The notes under the pieces are model-generated. The model searched no databases. It was not told the DNA's origin and worked only from the letters and a program-made list of their open reading frames with translations. DNA of 64,000 bases, taken from Mesorhizobium sp. Lineage in GTDB: Bacteria > Pseudomonadota > Alphaproteobacteria > Rhizobiales > Rhizobiaceae. A program made the translations under genes and the position numbers. The DNA lies in NCBI GenBank assembly GCA_004017535.1, contig SAJS01000011.1:1-64000 (forward strand), written 5' to 3'. Positions within the stretch are counted from its first letter, which is position 1; each line of letters begins with the position of its first letter. This document shows, piece after piece, positions 25,586-35,948 of the stretch.

Positions 25586-25769
25586 CCCTTCTCCCCTTGT
25601 GGGAGAAGGTGGCCGCGAAGCGGCCGGATGAGGGGTGCTGGAAGGAGTGAGGCTCTGGCGATTTGGCACGACGAGACGCTGGTCGCGAACCTCGTCGTCA
25701 AGCTGGAGCACCCCTCATCCGTCTCGGCGCTGCGCGCCGATCCATCTTCTCCCACAAGGGGAGAAGGGG
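25586..25769. repeat. Full paired palindromic repeat (family A)
   Basis: Two inverted arms: CCCTTCTCCCCTTGTGGGAG, a variable hairpin (GGCCGCGAAGCGGCC) and GGATGAGGGGTGCT on the left, and CACCCCTCATCCGTCTCGGC, GCTGCGCGC and CTCCCACAAGGGGAGAAGG on the right. About 60 unique bases lie between the arms. It lies just downstream of the DUF1223 gene. The same design is at 34571-34745, with half copies at 73-153 and 14103-14190. Confidence 0.88.
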
Positions 25770-25772
25770 TAT

Positions 25773-26567
25773 TCACGGCTTGTGGATGAAGGCAGCGCCG
25801 AGGATCGGGCCGGGCATGCCGTCCTTGCCGACCGACTGCAGCAGCACGGCGCAGCCGCCCTTCTTGGTGATCTCGGTCATCGGCAATTCGTAGCGCTGCG
25901 CCTTGCCGTGCCACATGCCGGCGGTCTGAATGTCGGAAACGGCGTTCCAGTAGGTCAGGCTGCGGCCGCTGTTCTCGCCCTGGCCGATCTTCACCATCTG
26001 CGGCGGATCGAAATAGACGATCACCACATGGGCGTCCGCCGGGCCGCCGCCGGCATCGCCGGCGTCGATCGTGACGCGGTCGCTGGTGCGGCTAACCTTG
26101 ATGGCAACCCGCATGCCCTCGCCGGTCCTGTCCATGCGGGCGAGCGCGCCGTCGACATCCTTGCGGCTGGCGCCGTTGACGTGACTGCGGCCATTGATGA
26201 CGGCCTGGGGCGTATAGACCGAGCGGCTGCCGAAGGCGCGCATATAGTCATACTGGCGCTCGGTGTTCTCCTTGGTGCTCAGCGTGTCCTGCCAGCCGAG
26301 ATAGTCCCAGTAATTGACGTGGTAGGCGAGCGCGACGATGTCGTCCTTGCCGGCAAGCTCGGCGAACAACTCGTCGGCCGGCGGGCAGGAACTGCAGCCC
26401 TGGCTGGTGAACAATTCGACCACGCCCAAGGGCCTGTCGATTTGGGGCTTGTCGGTCTGGGACTTGTCGGTCGCGGCCTTCCCAGGCTCGGCTGCCAGGG
26501 CCACGCCGCCCAACGCCGTAAGGGCCAGCGCTGCTGCCGCAAGCCGCAATCGTCCTCGAAATGCCAT
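25773..26567 (-). CDS. Exported DUF1223 (thioredoxin-like) protein
   Basis: A 264-residue protein with a signal peptide (residues 1-25). Residues ~48-70 read V-V-E-L-F-T-S-Q-G-C-S-S-C-P-P-A-D, the CxxC of the DUF1223 family, whose fold is thioredoxin-like. Y-H-V-N-Y-W-D and the Y-T-P-Q-A-V-I-N-G motif (with the cis-Pro position) follow. It is probably a periplasmic redox-active protein; its partner is unknown. A DKPQID-type low-complexity stretch follows the signal peptide. Confidence 0.87.
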   Translation of the reverse strand: MAFRGRLRLAAAALALTALGGVALAAEPGKAATDKSQTDKPQIDRPLGVVELFTSQGCSSCPPADELFAELAGKDDIVALAYHVNYWDYLGWQDTLSTKENTERQYDYMRAFGSRSVYTPQAVINGRSHVNGASRKDVDGALARMDRTGEGMRVAIKVSRTSDRVTIDAGDAGGGPADAHVVIVYFDPPQMVKIGQGENSGRSLTYWNAVSDIQTAGMWHGKAQRYELPMTEITKKGGCAVLLQSVGKDGMPGPILGAAFIHKP

Positions 26568-26751
26568 GACTTTTCCAATTCCCGCCGGTGACGCCGGCTT
26601 TGTTCTGATTGCTAAAATATGTGGCAGAAGCGGCGGTCAACGGGAAGTCACGTTGCGGTGAAATTTTTGCTGTTTCAGCCGCAGGTAAGGACGCAATAGG
26701 AGAGCGGTTGCATTTCAAGGCGCGGTTCGATTCGCGAGCAGCATCCTCACC

Positions 26752-27013
26752 ATGTGGCAAACTCTCCTGACCCCTGTCGATCTTTATTGCGAACGGACGG
26801 GACCAGGACTTTGGGCGGAGCCGGCTAATGCTTTGACCAACCTGGCTTTCATTGCCGCGGGACTGTGGGGCGTCCGGCAAGTGCGGCGATACAGGACCGG
26901 CAGCTTCGCCGAGGTGCTGGCCTGGTGGGTGGTCGCGATCGGCATCGGCTCGACAGGCTGATGCTGGCGATGTTGCTGGCCGCGACGGCGGGGTTTGGAA
27001 AGCGAGGGCAGTA
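26752..27013 (+). pseudogene. Ceramidase-family membrane protein, internally deleted
   Basis: The first 69 codons encode a good N-terminus of the alkaline ceramidase-like family (D-L-Y-C-E-R-T-G-P-G-L-W-A-E-P-x-N-A-L-T-N-L-A-F) and stop at I-G-I-G-S-T-G, where family members continue G-S-x-L-F-H. From 26960 another frame reads L-M-L-A-M-L-L-A-A-T-A-G-F-G-K-R and ends at 27013, like a last membrane helix. About 130 central codons seem to be missing, probably including most of the metal ligands. The gene runs directly into the tandem repeat at 27004-27126. Confidence 0.65.
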
Positions 27014-27126
27014 GGGCAGTAGGGCAGTAGGGCAGTAGGGCAGTAGGGCAGTAGGGCAGTAGGGCAGTAGGGCAGTAGGGCATGTCTTTCCCTACTCCCT
27101 TACTGACCTACTGCCTTATTCCCCTA
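27004..27126. repeat. Tandem 8-bp repeat (AGGGCAGT) with an inverted degenerate arm
   Basis: About nine perfect copies of AGGGCAGT run from 27005 to 27077. The right arm (27090-27126) is a degenerate complement with CCCTACT, CCCTTACT and CCTACTGCC units, so a long hairpin can form. It ends at the stop codon of acnA and may serve as its terminator. The perfect identity of the left copies indicates recent slippage. Confidence 0.9.
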
Positions 27127-29817
<2,691 letters not shown>

Positions 29818-30098
29818 GTGCGATCCGTCCTTGTCTGTTCAGCCTGAAAGGGAACGGACGCCGATGGCATGCAATCACGCGCAAAGGTGCGGGTACGGCC
29901 ATTTCCGCTGTCCGCTCCCAAGCAACCCGAGCCGTTCAAGGCGGCGCGTGCGCTGGTTCGGCGCTAATTCTGTTCCCGCGCCGACCGCTGGCACGGATGA
30001 ACCGCATATAGAGAATTTCCTGGAATAGTTCTAGACAGACAAAAGGCAAATTTGTGCGATGCGGCGACGGCCGCGAAACGGTGCTTTCGGAACGGGCA

Positions 30099-30704
30099 AT
30101 GATGCGGCTGATCGCCGAAAATCTGGGCGGCGAGCGCGGCGGCGAGGCGGTTTTTTCCGGCATCGGATTCGTTATCGAAAAGGGCGAGGCGCTCATCGTC
30201 ACCGGCCCGAACGGCTCGGGCAAATCGACGCTGCTGAGGGTAGTCGCCAGTCTGCTGCCGGTTGCCCGGGGCAAGGTGCTGGTCGAAGGCGGCGGCGAGG
30301 CTTTCCCGACGGTCGCCTCCGCCTCGCATTATCTCGGCCATCTCAACGCGATGAAGACGGCGCTCAGCGTCGAGGAGAATCTCGGCTTCTGGCGGGCCTT
30401 CCAAGGCGAACCGGCATTGAGCGTCGAAGAGGCGCTGGAGACAGTGGCGCTCGGCGGCCTGGGGCATCTGCCCTTCGGCTATCTGTCGACCGGGCAAAGG
30501 CGGCGGGTGTCGATCGCCAAGCTTCTGGTCAGCCGACGGCCGGTCTGGCTGCTCGACGAACCGACGGCAGGGCTGGACAAGGCGTCGGAGGAGAGGTTCG
30601 CGGCGCTGATGCGAGCGCATTTGCGAGATGGGGGGATTGTGGTGGCGGCGACGCATCTGCCGCTGGGGCTGGAGGGGGCGAAGGTGTTGGGGATGGGCGA
30701 CTGA
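30099..30704 (+). CDS. ccmA: Heme exporter ATP-binding protein CcmA
   Basis: A 201-residue ABC ATPase that drives release of heme from CcmE in cytochrome c maturation. Walker A G-P-N-G-S-G-K-S-T (about 35), the CcmA-type signature L-S-T-G-Q-R-R-R-V and Walker B V-W-L-L-D-E-P-T-A-G-L-D are present, as is Y-L-G-H-L-N-A-M-K, typical of CcmA. Either of two adjacent ATG codons could start it; the first is given. It is the first gene of the ccm operon, with a 200-base repeat-filled gap before ccmB. Confidence 0.93.
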   Translation: MMRLIAENLGGERGGEAVFSGIGFVIEKGEALIVTGPNGSGKSTLLRVVASLLPVARGKVLVEGGGEAFPTVASASHYLGHLNAMKTALSVEENLGFWRAFQGEPALSVEEALETVALGGLGHLPFGYLSTGQRRRVSIAKLLVSRRPVWLLDEPTAGLDKASEERFAALMRAHLRDGGIVVAATHLPLGLEGAKVLGMGD

Positions 30705-30716
30705 TGCTGGCGCGAG

Positions 30717-30876
30717 GCACCCCCCTCTGTCCTGCCGGACATCTCCCCCGCAAGGGGGGAGATTGGCAGCTTCGGCGCCGGCATCACCTTTTCGACGTCG
30801 GTGGTTGGCGAAAGCCGTGGCGACATCTAATCTCCCCCCTTGCGGGGGAGATGGCCGGCAGGCCAGAGGGGGGTGT
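30717..30876. repeat. Palindromic repeat between ccmA and ccmB (family B)
   Basis: Outer arms CACCCCCCTCTG / CAGAGGGGGGTGT and inner arms CATCTCCCCCGC...GGGGGGAGATTGG and CTAATCTCCCCCC...GGGGGAGATGG make two facing hairpins about 60 bases apart. It separates two genes that normally abut. Confidence 0.8.
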
Positions 30877-30912
30877 GAAGGAACGCGGCGTTCGCAACGA
30901 GGGCGATCGCTT

Positions 30913-31578
30913 ATGCTAGCTCTCTTCCTCCGTGACATCCGCCTGTCCATCCGCGCCGGCGGCGGGGCGCTGGTCGGCGTCATCTTCTTTCTCGCCGTCA
31001 TCGTCACCATACCGTTCGGCGTCGGACCCGACCTCAACCTTCTGTCGCGCATCGGCCCGGCGATTCTGTGGATCGCGGCCCTGCTCGCTTGCCTGCTCGG
31101 CCTCGACCGGCTGTTCCAGGCCGACCGCGAGGACGGCTCGCTTGATCTTCTTGTCCTCAACGGCGACCGGCACATGCTGGCGCTGGCGGTGTTGACGAAA
31201 TGCCTGGCTCATTGGACCGGCAGCGTGCTGCCGCTAGTGGTCGCGGCGCCCCTGCTCGGCCTGTTCATGAACATGGAGCCGCTGGGCATCGGCGCCACGG
31301 CGCTGACGCTGCTCATCGGCACGCCGGCCATCACCTTCATCGGCGCGGCGGGCGCGGCGGTCGCGGTGGCGTTGCCGCGGGGCGGGTTGCTGATTTCGGT
31401 GCTGGTGCTGCCGCTCACCATCCCGGTGCTGATCTTTGGCGTTTCGGCAAGCTATGGCGCCGTCGCCGATCCGGCCCCGTTCCTGCAGCCCTTCCTCATT
31501 CTTGCCGCGCTGACGCTGTTTCTTGCCGTGGTCGGGCCACTGGCGGCGGCGCTTGCGCTGCGGCATGGGACGGATTGA
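30913..31578 (+). CDS. ccmB: Heme exporter permease CcmB
   Basis: A 221-residue protein with six hydrophobic helices of the CcmB family. The N-terminus F-L-R-D-I-R-L-S-I-R-A-G-G-G and the following F-F-L-A-V-I-V-T-I-P-F-G-V-G-P-D-L, then G-L-D-R-L-F-Q-A-D-R-E-D-G-S-L-D, are diagnostic. It works with CcmA and CcmC in heme delivery to CcmE. The ATG at 30913 opens the family alignment; upstream frame is repeat sequence. Confidence 0.94.
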   Translation: MLALFLRDIRLSIRAGGGALVGVIFFLAVIVTIPFGVGPDLNLLSRIGPAILWIAALLACLLGLDRLFQADREDGSLDLLVLNGDRHMLALAVLTKCLAHWTGSVLPLVVAAPLLGLFMNMEPLGIGATALTLLIGTPAITFIGAAGAAVAVALPRGGLLISVLVLPLTIPVLIFGVSASYGAVADPAPFLQPFLILAALTLFLAVVGPLAAALALRHGTD

Positions 31579-31647
31579 TGCGACAAGGGCGTTCATTCCG
31601 CTGCGGCGCCGAGACAATTGCGGGAAAACCGCGGCGGGGCTAGACCA

Positions 31648-31740
31648 ATCCCCGAAAAGCGCGAGCGGTTTTTCCGCCCGGAATTGCGTCAGAACAAGGA
31701 AATGGAGCGGATCGCTGTCTCTATGAAACGGTGAAACCCT
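31648..31740. repeat. Dispersed repeat (family E) in the place of ccmC
   Basis: The stretch GCGAGCGG..TTCCG..CCGGAATTGCGT, then A-rich sequence, then GAGCGG..CG.TGTCTCTATGAAACGGTGAAA is shared almost base for base with 57743-57838. It lies between ccmB and ccmD in the 218-base gap 31579-31796, which holds no ccmC sequence. Confidence 0.75.
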
Positions 31741-31796
31741 TTGAGGAAAGACATGATCGGAACGATTGGCATGGCGGAGAATGGGGAGTGGCCGAC

Positions 31797-31970
31797 ATGA
31801 GCACGCATGCCCTCTTCGTCACCGCCGCCTATGCCATCACGGCGATCGTGCTGGCCGGGCTGATCGGCTGGATCCTGCTCGACCAGCGGGCGCGCAAACG
31901 CGAGCTCGCGGCGCTGGAAGCTGCCGGTGTGCGCAGGCGTTCCGACAAATCCGGAGCGGCAAAATCGTGA
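31797..31970 (+). CDS. ccmD: Heme exporter protein CcmD
   Basis: A 57-residue single-helix membrane protein. The pattern H-A-L-F-V-T-A-A-Y-A-I-T-A-I-V-L-A-G-L, followed by a basic R-A-R-K-R-E-L-A-A-L-E-A-A-G, is typical of CcmD, which helps release holo-CcmE from CcmABC. Its stop overlaps the GTG start of ccmG. The ATG at 31797 follows GGGGAGTGGCCGAC. Confidence 0.9.
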   Translation: MSTHALFVTAAYAITAIVLAGLIGWILLDQRARKRELAALEAAGVRRRSDKSGAAKS

Positions 31971-32545
31971 GTAACGAAACCGAAGCGCCTGCGCCGCGCC
32001 GCCGCTTGTTCGTGCTTTTGCCGCTGCTGGTGTTCCTGGGACTGGCGGGGCTGTTTCTGTCGCAGCTTCTGTCGGGCCGCGATGTCGCCGAGATCCCCTC
32101 GGCGCTGATCGGCCTGCCGGCGCCGCAGACCAGCCTGCCGCCGCTGGAAGGGGTGAACCTGCCGGGACTCGATTCCAAAAGTTTTGCCGGCAAGGTGACG
32201 CTGGTCAATGTGTTCGCGTCCTGGTGCGCGCCGTGCCGCGAAGAGCATCCGGTGCTGCTTGGCCTCTCGCAGGACAAGCGCTTCACGCTTGCGGCGTTGA
32301 ACTACAAGGACCAGCCGGAAAACGCCCGCCGCTTCCTCGGCGATCTCGGCAATCCGTATCAGGCGATCGGCGTCGATCCGGTCGGACGCGCGGCGATCGA
32401 CTGGGGCGTCTATGGCGTGCCGGAAACCTTCGTCATCGGCAAGGACGGCAAGATCGCCTACAAGCATGTCGGGCCGCTGACGCCCGACTCCGTGAGGACG
32501 TTGCTGTTGCCGCAGATCGAAAAGGCCTTGACGGCGCCGGGTTGA
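31967..32545 (+). CDS. ccmG: Thiol:disulfide interchange protein CcmG/DsbE (CycY)
   Basis: A 192-residue membrane-anchored thioredoxin that keeps apocytochrome c cysteines reduced. One N-terminal helix (about 13-35) is followed by N-V-F-A-S-W-C-A-P-C-R-E-E-H-P (active-site WCxxC at about 86-90) and Y-G-V-P-E-T-F-V-I with the cis-Pro. The start is GTG at 31967, overlapping the ccmD stop as GTGA. It is the last gene of the ccm operon here. Confidence 0.94.
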   Translation: MSNETEAPAPRRRLFVLLPLLVFLGLAGLFLSQLLSGRDVAEIPSALIGLPAPQTSLPPLEGVNLPGLDSKSFAGKVTLVNVFASWCAPCREEHPVLLGLSQDKRFTLAALNYKDQPENARRFLGDLGNPYQAIGVDPVGRAAIDWGVYGVPETFVIGKDGKIAYKHVGPLTPDSVRTLLLPQIEKALTAPG

Positions 32546-32574
32546 CATGGCGCTAGGCTGAGGCCCCTTTGCGT

Positions 32575-32800
32575 CGTCATTCTAGGGCAAAGCAAGGAGC
32601 GAAGCGACGCGCGCAGACCGTAGAATCCATTTCGTGACGTTGATCGACGAATGCGGCGGCTCAGAATAGAAGCTCGACCAACGCACGGTGCCACGGACCA
32701 CGGCAAAGTAATTCTGCACCACTGCGGCGCTCGGAAGTCACGGAATGGATCCTTGGGTCTTCGCGTCGCTGCCCGAGGATGACGAACGTGACAGGCCTCG
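32575..32800. repeat. Dispersed intergenic repeat (family G)
   Basis: Contains TCATTCTAGGGCAAAGCAAG, GCGAAGCGACGCGCGCAGAC and CGGAATGGATCCTTGGGTCT. The same building blocks in inverted order are at 61340-61520. It fills the 275-base gap between ccmG and the DUF1127 gene, which has no other content. Confidence 0.65.
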
Positions 32801-32820
32801 CGCCAAGCGGCGAAAAAGCC

Positions 32821-32985
32821 TCAGCCGTAGATCTGCTTGCGGATCTGGTAGAGCATTTCGGAACGGTCCGCGCGCAAATCGGCGAGGTCGCGGCCGGACA
32901 GGTTCTCGATTTCGGCGACGAGGCGGTTGTACTGGCGGCGCTTGGCGATGCTGGTGCGAGCGCGGGAGACAAGATTGTCGAACAT
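32821..32985 (-). CDS. DUF1127 small basic protein
   Basis: A 54-residue protein carrying the DUF1127 core: R-R-Q-Y-N-R-L-V-A-E-I-E-N-L-S-G-R-D-L-A-D-L (about 15-36), then R-S-E-M-L-Y-Q-I-R-K. Short DUF1127 proteins of Rhizobiales bind RNA or affect phosphate and stress responses in a few studied cases; nothing is known for this one. The ATG of MFDNLV has GGAACC upstream. A palindrome lies about 100 bases upstream. Confidence 0.88.
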   Translation of the reverse strand: MFDNLVSRARTSIAKRRQYNRLVAEIENLSGRDLADLRADRSEMLYQIRKQIYG

Positions 32986-33080
32986 GACAGGGTTCCTTTC
33001 ATGCCGCACTGGTGCGGCCGGTTGTTCCTCCCTGACGATTGCGAGCATGACATAGGAATGATGCGTTGCAAAAGAAAGAT

Positions 33081-33101
33081 GTTGCAATGCACCATTGCAA
33101 C
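33081..33101. promoter_or_regulatory. Inverted repeat upstream of the DUF1127 gene
   Basis: Perfect 8-bp arms GTTGCAAT / ATTGCAAC with a five-base spacer fit the T-N11-A form of LysR-type regulator sites. Further TTGCAA copies lie just beside it at about 33065. Confidence 0.4.
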
Positions 33102-33277
33102 CAGCGCATAGCCGGTTAACCGCGGGCTAACGGATCCTTGCATCTGGCAGGGCGGGCTTTGCCGCGCGCTTCACGCAGTTCTCATCCTTTTTGTCATACA
33201 AATTACAGCCTGCCGTCTTGTCAGAATGGCTGCGGGCTGGCTTGATCCGCCCGTCACCTGATGCCGGGAGGAAACGC

Positions 33278-34198
33278 ATGGCGGCCGCTGACTATTACGA
33301 AATTCTCGATCCGCGCTTCGCGCGCCTGTTCAACGGCAGCGCGCAGGTGGAAAAGCTGTTCACCGGATGCCGCTGGGCGGAAGGGCCGGCCTGGTTCGCT
33401 GCCGGCCGCTATGTCGTCTGGTCCGACATCCCGAACAACCGGATGCTACGCTATGACGAGACGGACGGCAGCGTCAGCGTGTTCCGCCAGCCATCCGGCA
33501 ATTCCAACGGCAATACTGTCGACCGGCAGGGCCGGCTGGTGAGCTGCGAGCATTCCGGCCGCCGCGTCAGCCGTACCGAATTCGACGGCTCCATCACCAC
33601 CATCGCCGACAAATGGAAAGGCAAGCGGCTGAACTCGCCCAACGACGTCGTGGTGCGCTCCGACGGCTCGATCTGGTTCACCGATCCGAGCTATGGCATC
33701 GACACCGACTATGAGGGCGACAAGGCCGAAAGCGAGATCGGTGCCTGCAATGTCTATCGCGTCGACCCGGACACCGGCGATGTCGAGGCCGTCATCACCG
33801 ACATGGTGCGGCCGAACGGGCTCGCCTTCTCGCTGGACGAAAGCCTGCTCTATGTCGCCGACACCGGCCGCACGCATGGCGAGAAGAACCCCGCGCATAT
33901 ACGTGTCTTCAACGTCGGCAAGCACGGCAAGAAGGTTTCGGGCGGCAAGGTCTTCGCCGACTGCACCGCCGGCCTGTTCGACGGGTTCCGGCTCGATTCC
34001 GATGGGCGCATCTGGACAAGCGCTGCCGACGGCATCCATTGCTACGACCCGGACGGCACGCTGATCGGCAAGGTCAAGGTGCCGGAAGTGACTGCCAACT
34101 GCGTGTTCGGCGGCAACAAGCTGAACTGCCTCTACATCGCCGGCACCACCTCGCTCTACATGGTGCGGCTGATGGTGAACGGGGCGAAGACATGTTGA
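33278..34198 (+). CDS. SMP-30/gluconolactonase/LRE family sugar lactonase
   Basis: A 306-residue six-bladed beta-propeller lactonase. Family motifs are W-A-E-G-P-A-W-F (metal-binding Glu near residue 31), S-P-N-D-V-V-V-R-S-D-G-S-I-W-F-T-D-P (about 113-130) and R-P-N-G-L-A-F-S. A divalent metal site and hydrolysis of aldonolactones are expected, but the sugar is unknown. GGGAGGAAACGC precedes the ATG at 33278, clearly better than the upstream in-frame start. Confidence 0.92.
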   Translation: MAAADYYEILDPRFARLFNGSAQVEKLFTGCRWAEGPAWFAAGRYVVWSDIPNNRMLRYDETDGSVSVFRQPSGNSNGNTVDRQGRLVSCEHSGRRVSRTEFDGSITTIADKWKGKRLNSPNDVVVRSDGSIWFTDPSYGIDTDYEGDKAESEIGACNVYRVDPDTGDVEAVITDMVRPNGLAFSLDESLLYVADTGRTHGEKNPAHIRVFNVGKHGKKVSGGKVFADCTAGLFDGFRLDSDGRIWTSAADGIHCYDPDGTLIGKVKVPEVTANCVFGGNKLNCLYIAGTTSLYMVRLMVNGAKTC

Positions 34199-34357
34199 AG
34201 CTGCGCGAGGCGCTTCTCTGGCCTTTACTCGCCTTTCTGCGAATCCCCGCAGCGCCGGCCGCGCTGCGGTTCCCGCAACCACCGCCATCCGCTTTGCCGG
34301 AGCGGATTGCCAAGCATTCGCCAGATGCCGACCGGCACAATTCCAAGGGAGGACATC

Positions 34358-34564
34358 ATGCCATTCGTCAACATCCGCATCGTCAAGGAAGTGATCGCCG
34401 CCGATCCGGCCGGCAAGAAAGCTGACATCGCCAAGAAGGTGACATCGGCCATCATGGAGGCCACCGGGCTTAGCAACAACGATGTCTGGGTGGTGTTCGA
34501 GGAGGTCAACGCCCGCGACTGGTATGTCGGCAAGACAGATGTCGAAACGCTGCGGAAGGGGTAG
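34358..34564 (+). CDS. 4-oxalocrotonate tautomerase family enzyme
   Basis: A 68-residue protein that, after Met removal, begins with the catalytic proline (M-P-F-V-N-I-R-I). Family features are K-K-A-D-I-A-K-K-V-T-S-A-I and V-W-V-V-F-E-E-V-N. Members catalyse keto-enol tautomerisation with Pro1. GGGAGGACATC lies before the ATG. It follows the lactonase after ~160 bases with no gene, and may or may not be co-transcribed. Confidence 0.9.
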   Translation: MPFVNIRIVKEVIAADPAGKKADIAKKVTSAIMEATGLSNNDVWVVFEEVNARDWYVGKTDVETLRKG

Positions 34565-34570
34565 CTTCTT

Positions 34571-34745
34571 CCTTCTCCCCTTGTGGGAGAAGGTGGCCTC
34601 GCGAAGCGAGGTCGGATGAGGGGTGTTCCAGTTTGGCGACGCCGTTTGTCCAGCGACGAGGTCGCCAACGCCTCACTTCGCTGGAACACCCCTCATCCGT
34701 CTCGGCGCTGCGCGCCGATCCACCTTCTCCCACAAGGGGAGAAGG
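34571..34745. repeat. Full paired palindromic repeat (family A)
   Basis: Left arm CCTTCTCCCCTTGTGGGAGA, hairpin CCTCGCGAAGCGAGG and GGATGAGGGGTGTTCCAG. Right arm TGGAACACCCCTCATCCG, TCGGCGCTGCGCGCCGA and CTTCTCCCACAAGGGGAGAAGG. About 50 bases lie between. It fills the gap between the convergent tautomerase and FMN reductase genes. Confidence 0.9.
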
Positions 34746-34755
34746 AGAAGACCGC

Positions 34756-35289
34756 TCATCGCTCGCGAATAAACCCCACCAAACCCTGCACCGCGTCGCG
34801 CATCGCCTGCCGGTTCGCGCCCTCGCTGAGGATCGCCTCCATCTCCGCCGGCTTCTTCCCCAGCAGCGCGATCTCCAGCGGCATCTCCTCATACATCGCG
34901 AATGACATAGTCCGCATCACCTCGGCGAGCGCCGCCCGGGCGTAGAGCGAGCGGGTCGAGGCATGCACCAGCATCGCTGGCTTGCCGACGGCGGCGTCGC
35001 GCGACACCAGCCAGTCGAGCGCGTTCTTCATGCCGCCGGGGAGGCCATGCGCGTATTCCGGGCAGGAGACGATGACGCCGTCGGCCCGGGTGATCATCTC
35101 GATCAGGCGCGCCGCTTCGGGCGGCGTGCGCTCGCCCTCATCGTCGGGGTTGAAGATCGGCAGCCGGCCGAGCCCGTCATAGACCTGGACGCGACAGTCG
35201 TCTGGAGCATTGGCGGCCAATGCCGCTACCAGGGCTGAGTTGGTCGACGCGGCGCGCAGGCTGCCCGATATGGCGATGATTTCGATCAA
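34756..35289 (-). CDS. NADPH-dependent FMN reductase family protein
   Basis: A 177-residue flavodoxin-like reductase. The phosphate-binding start I-A-I-S-G-S-L-R-A-A-S-T-N (about 4-16), the family motif C-P-E-Y-A-H-G-L-P-G-G-M-K-N-A-L-D-W (about 84-101) and K-P-A-M-L-V are present. It probably uses NAD(P)H to reduce FMN or quinone-like substrates. The start is uncertain: a TTG at 35289 opens the family alignment, while a GTG overlapping the stop of the preceding gene near 35335 would add about 15 residues. It follows the PNPOx-like gene in the same direction, with starts and stops touching, so the two likely form an operon. Confidence 0.88.
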   Translation of the reverse strand: MIEIIAISGSLRAASTNSALVAALAANAPDDCRVQVYDGLGRLPIFNPDDEGERTPPEAARLIEMITRADGVIVSCPEYAHGLPGGMKNALDWLVSRDAAVGKPAMLVHASTRSLYARAALAEVMRTMSFAMYEEMPLEIALLGKKPAEMEAILSEGANRQAMRDAVQGLVGFIRER

Positions 35290-35327
35290 GGGAGGGCCGG
35301 ACGAAAGAGGTGAGTCGTCGGGCAAGC

Positions 35328-35948
35328 CTACCACATGGTCTGCCGGTAATCGTCGTCCAGCTCGCGGTCGATTTCGCCGGCGCTTTCTGACAGCGCCAGC
35401 TGGTCGCGGATGATCTGGCCGAGCGTCGGCAGCGTCGCGCGGTCGTACCAGGTCTCGGGCTTCCAAAGATCGGAGCGCATGAAGGCCTTGGCGCAGTGCA
35501 TGTAGGCGGCCTTGACCGTCACCACGATAACGCTCTGCGGCTCCTTGCCGTCGACCGCCAGGCGTTCGCGCAACGTAGGATCGACGGTGATGCGACTGTC
35601 GCCATTGACGCGCAGAGTCTCGTTCATGCCGGGGATCAGGAAAAGCAGCCCAACCGACGGGTTGCGGATAATGTTTTCCAGCGTGTCCAGCCGGTTGTTG
35701 CCGGGACGGTCTGGAATGGCGATGGTGTTGTTGTCGAGTATGGCGGTGAAGCCGGGCTTGTCGCCCTTGGGCGTCACATCCGCATTGCCGGCGCCGTCGG
35801 AGGATCCGATCAGCACGAAGGGGCTCTTGCCGATGAAGGAACGGCAATGGCCGTCGAGGCTTTTCAGTTCCTTGCGGATCGAGCCGTCGGTCGGCCGGGG
35901 CGTCTTGTAGATCGTCCTCAGCTCGTCATGCGTGGTGAGGAATTCCAT
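35328..35948 (-). CDS. Pyridoxamine 5'-phosphate oxidase-like FMN-binding protein
   Basis: A 206-residue split-barrel protein of the MSMEG_1061-like group. The motifs F-V-L-I-G-S-S-D-G-A-G-N-A-D-V-T-P-K-G-D and D-R-P-G-N-N-R-L-D-T-L-E-N-I fit FMN or F420-type binding in this fold. Y-M-H-C-A-K-A-F-M-R-S-D-L-W at the C-terminal side is also conserved in the group. The substrate is unknown. The FMN reductase gene directly downstream suggests paired flavin chemistry. Confidence 0.88.
   Translation of the reverse strand: MEFLTTHDELRTIYKTPRPTDGSIRKELKSLDGHCRSFIGKSPFVLIGSSDGAGNADVTPKGDKPGFTAILDNNTIAIPDRPGNNRLDTLENIIRNPSVGLLFLIPGMNETLRVNGDSRITVDPTLRERLAVDGKEPQSVIVVTVKAAYMHCAKAFMRSDLWKPETWYDRATLPTLGQIIRDQLALSESAGEIDRELDDDYRQTMW

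Noticed and set aside
27004-27080. Possible CRISPR array
   Set aside because: The units are 8 bp and directly adjacent, without spacers, and no cas genes are in the window.
34192-34425. Open frame between the lactonase and tautomerase genes
   Set aside because: No ribosome binding site and no protein-like composition; it overlaps the well-supported tautomerase in another frame.
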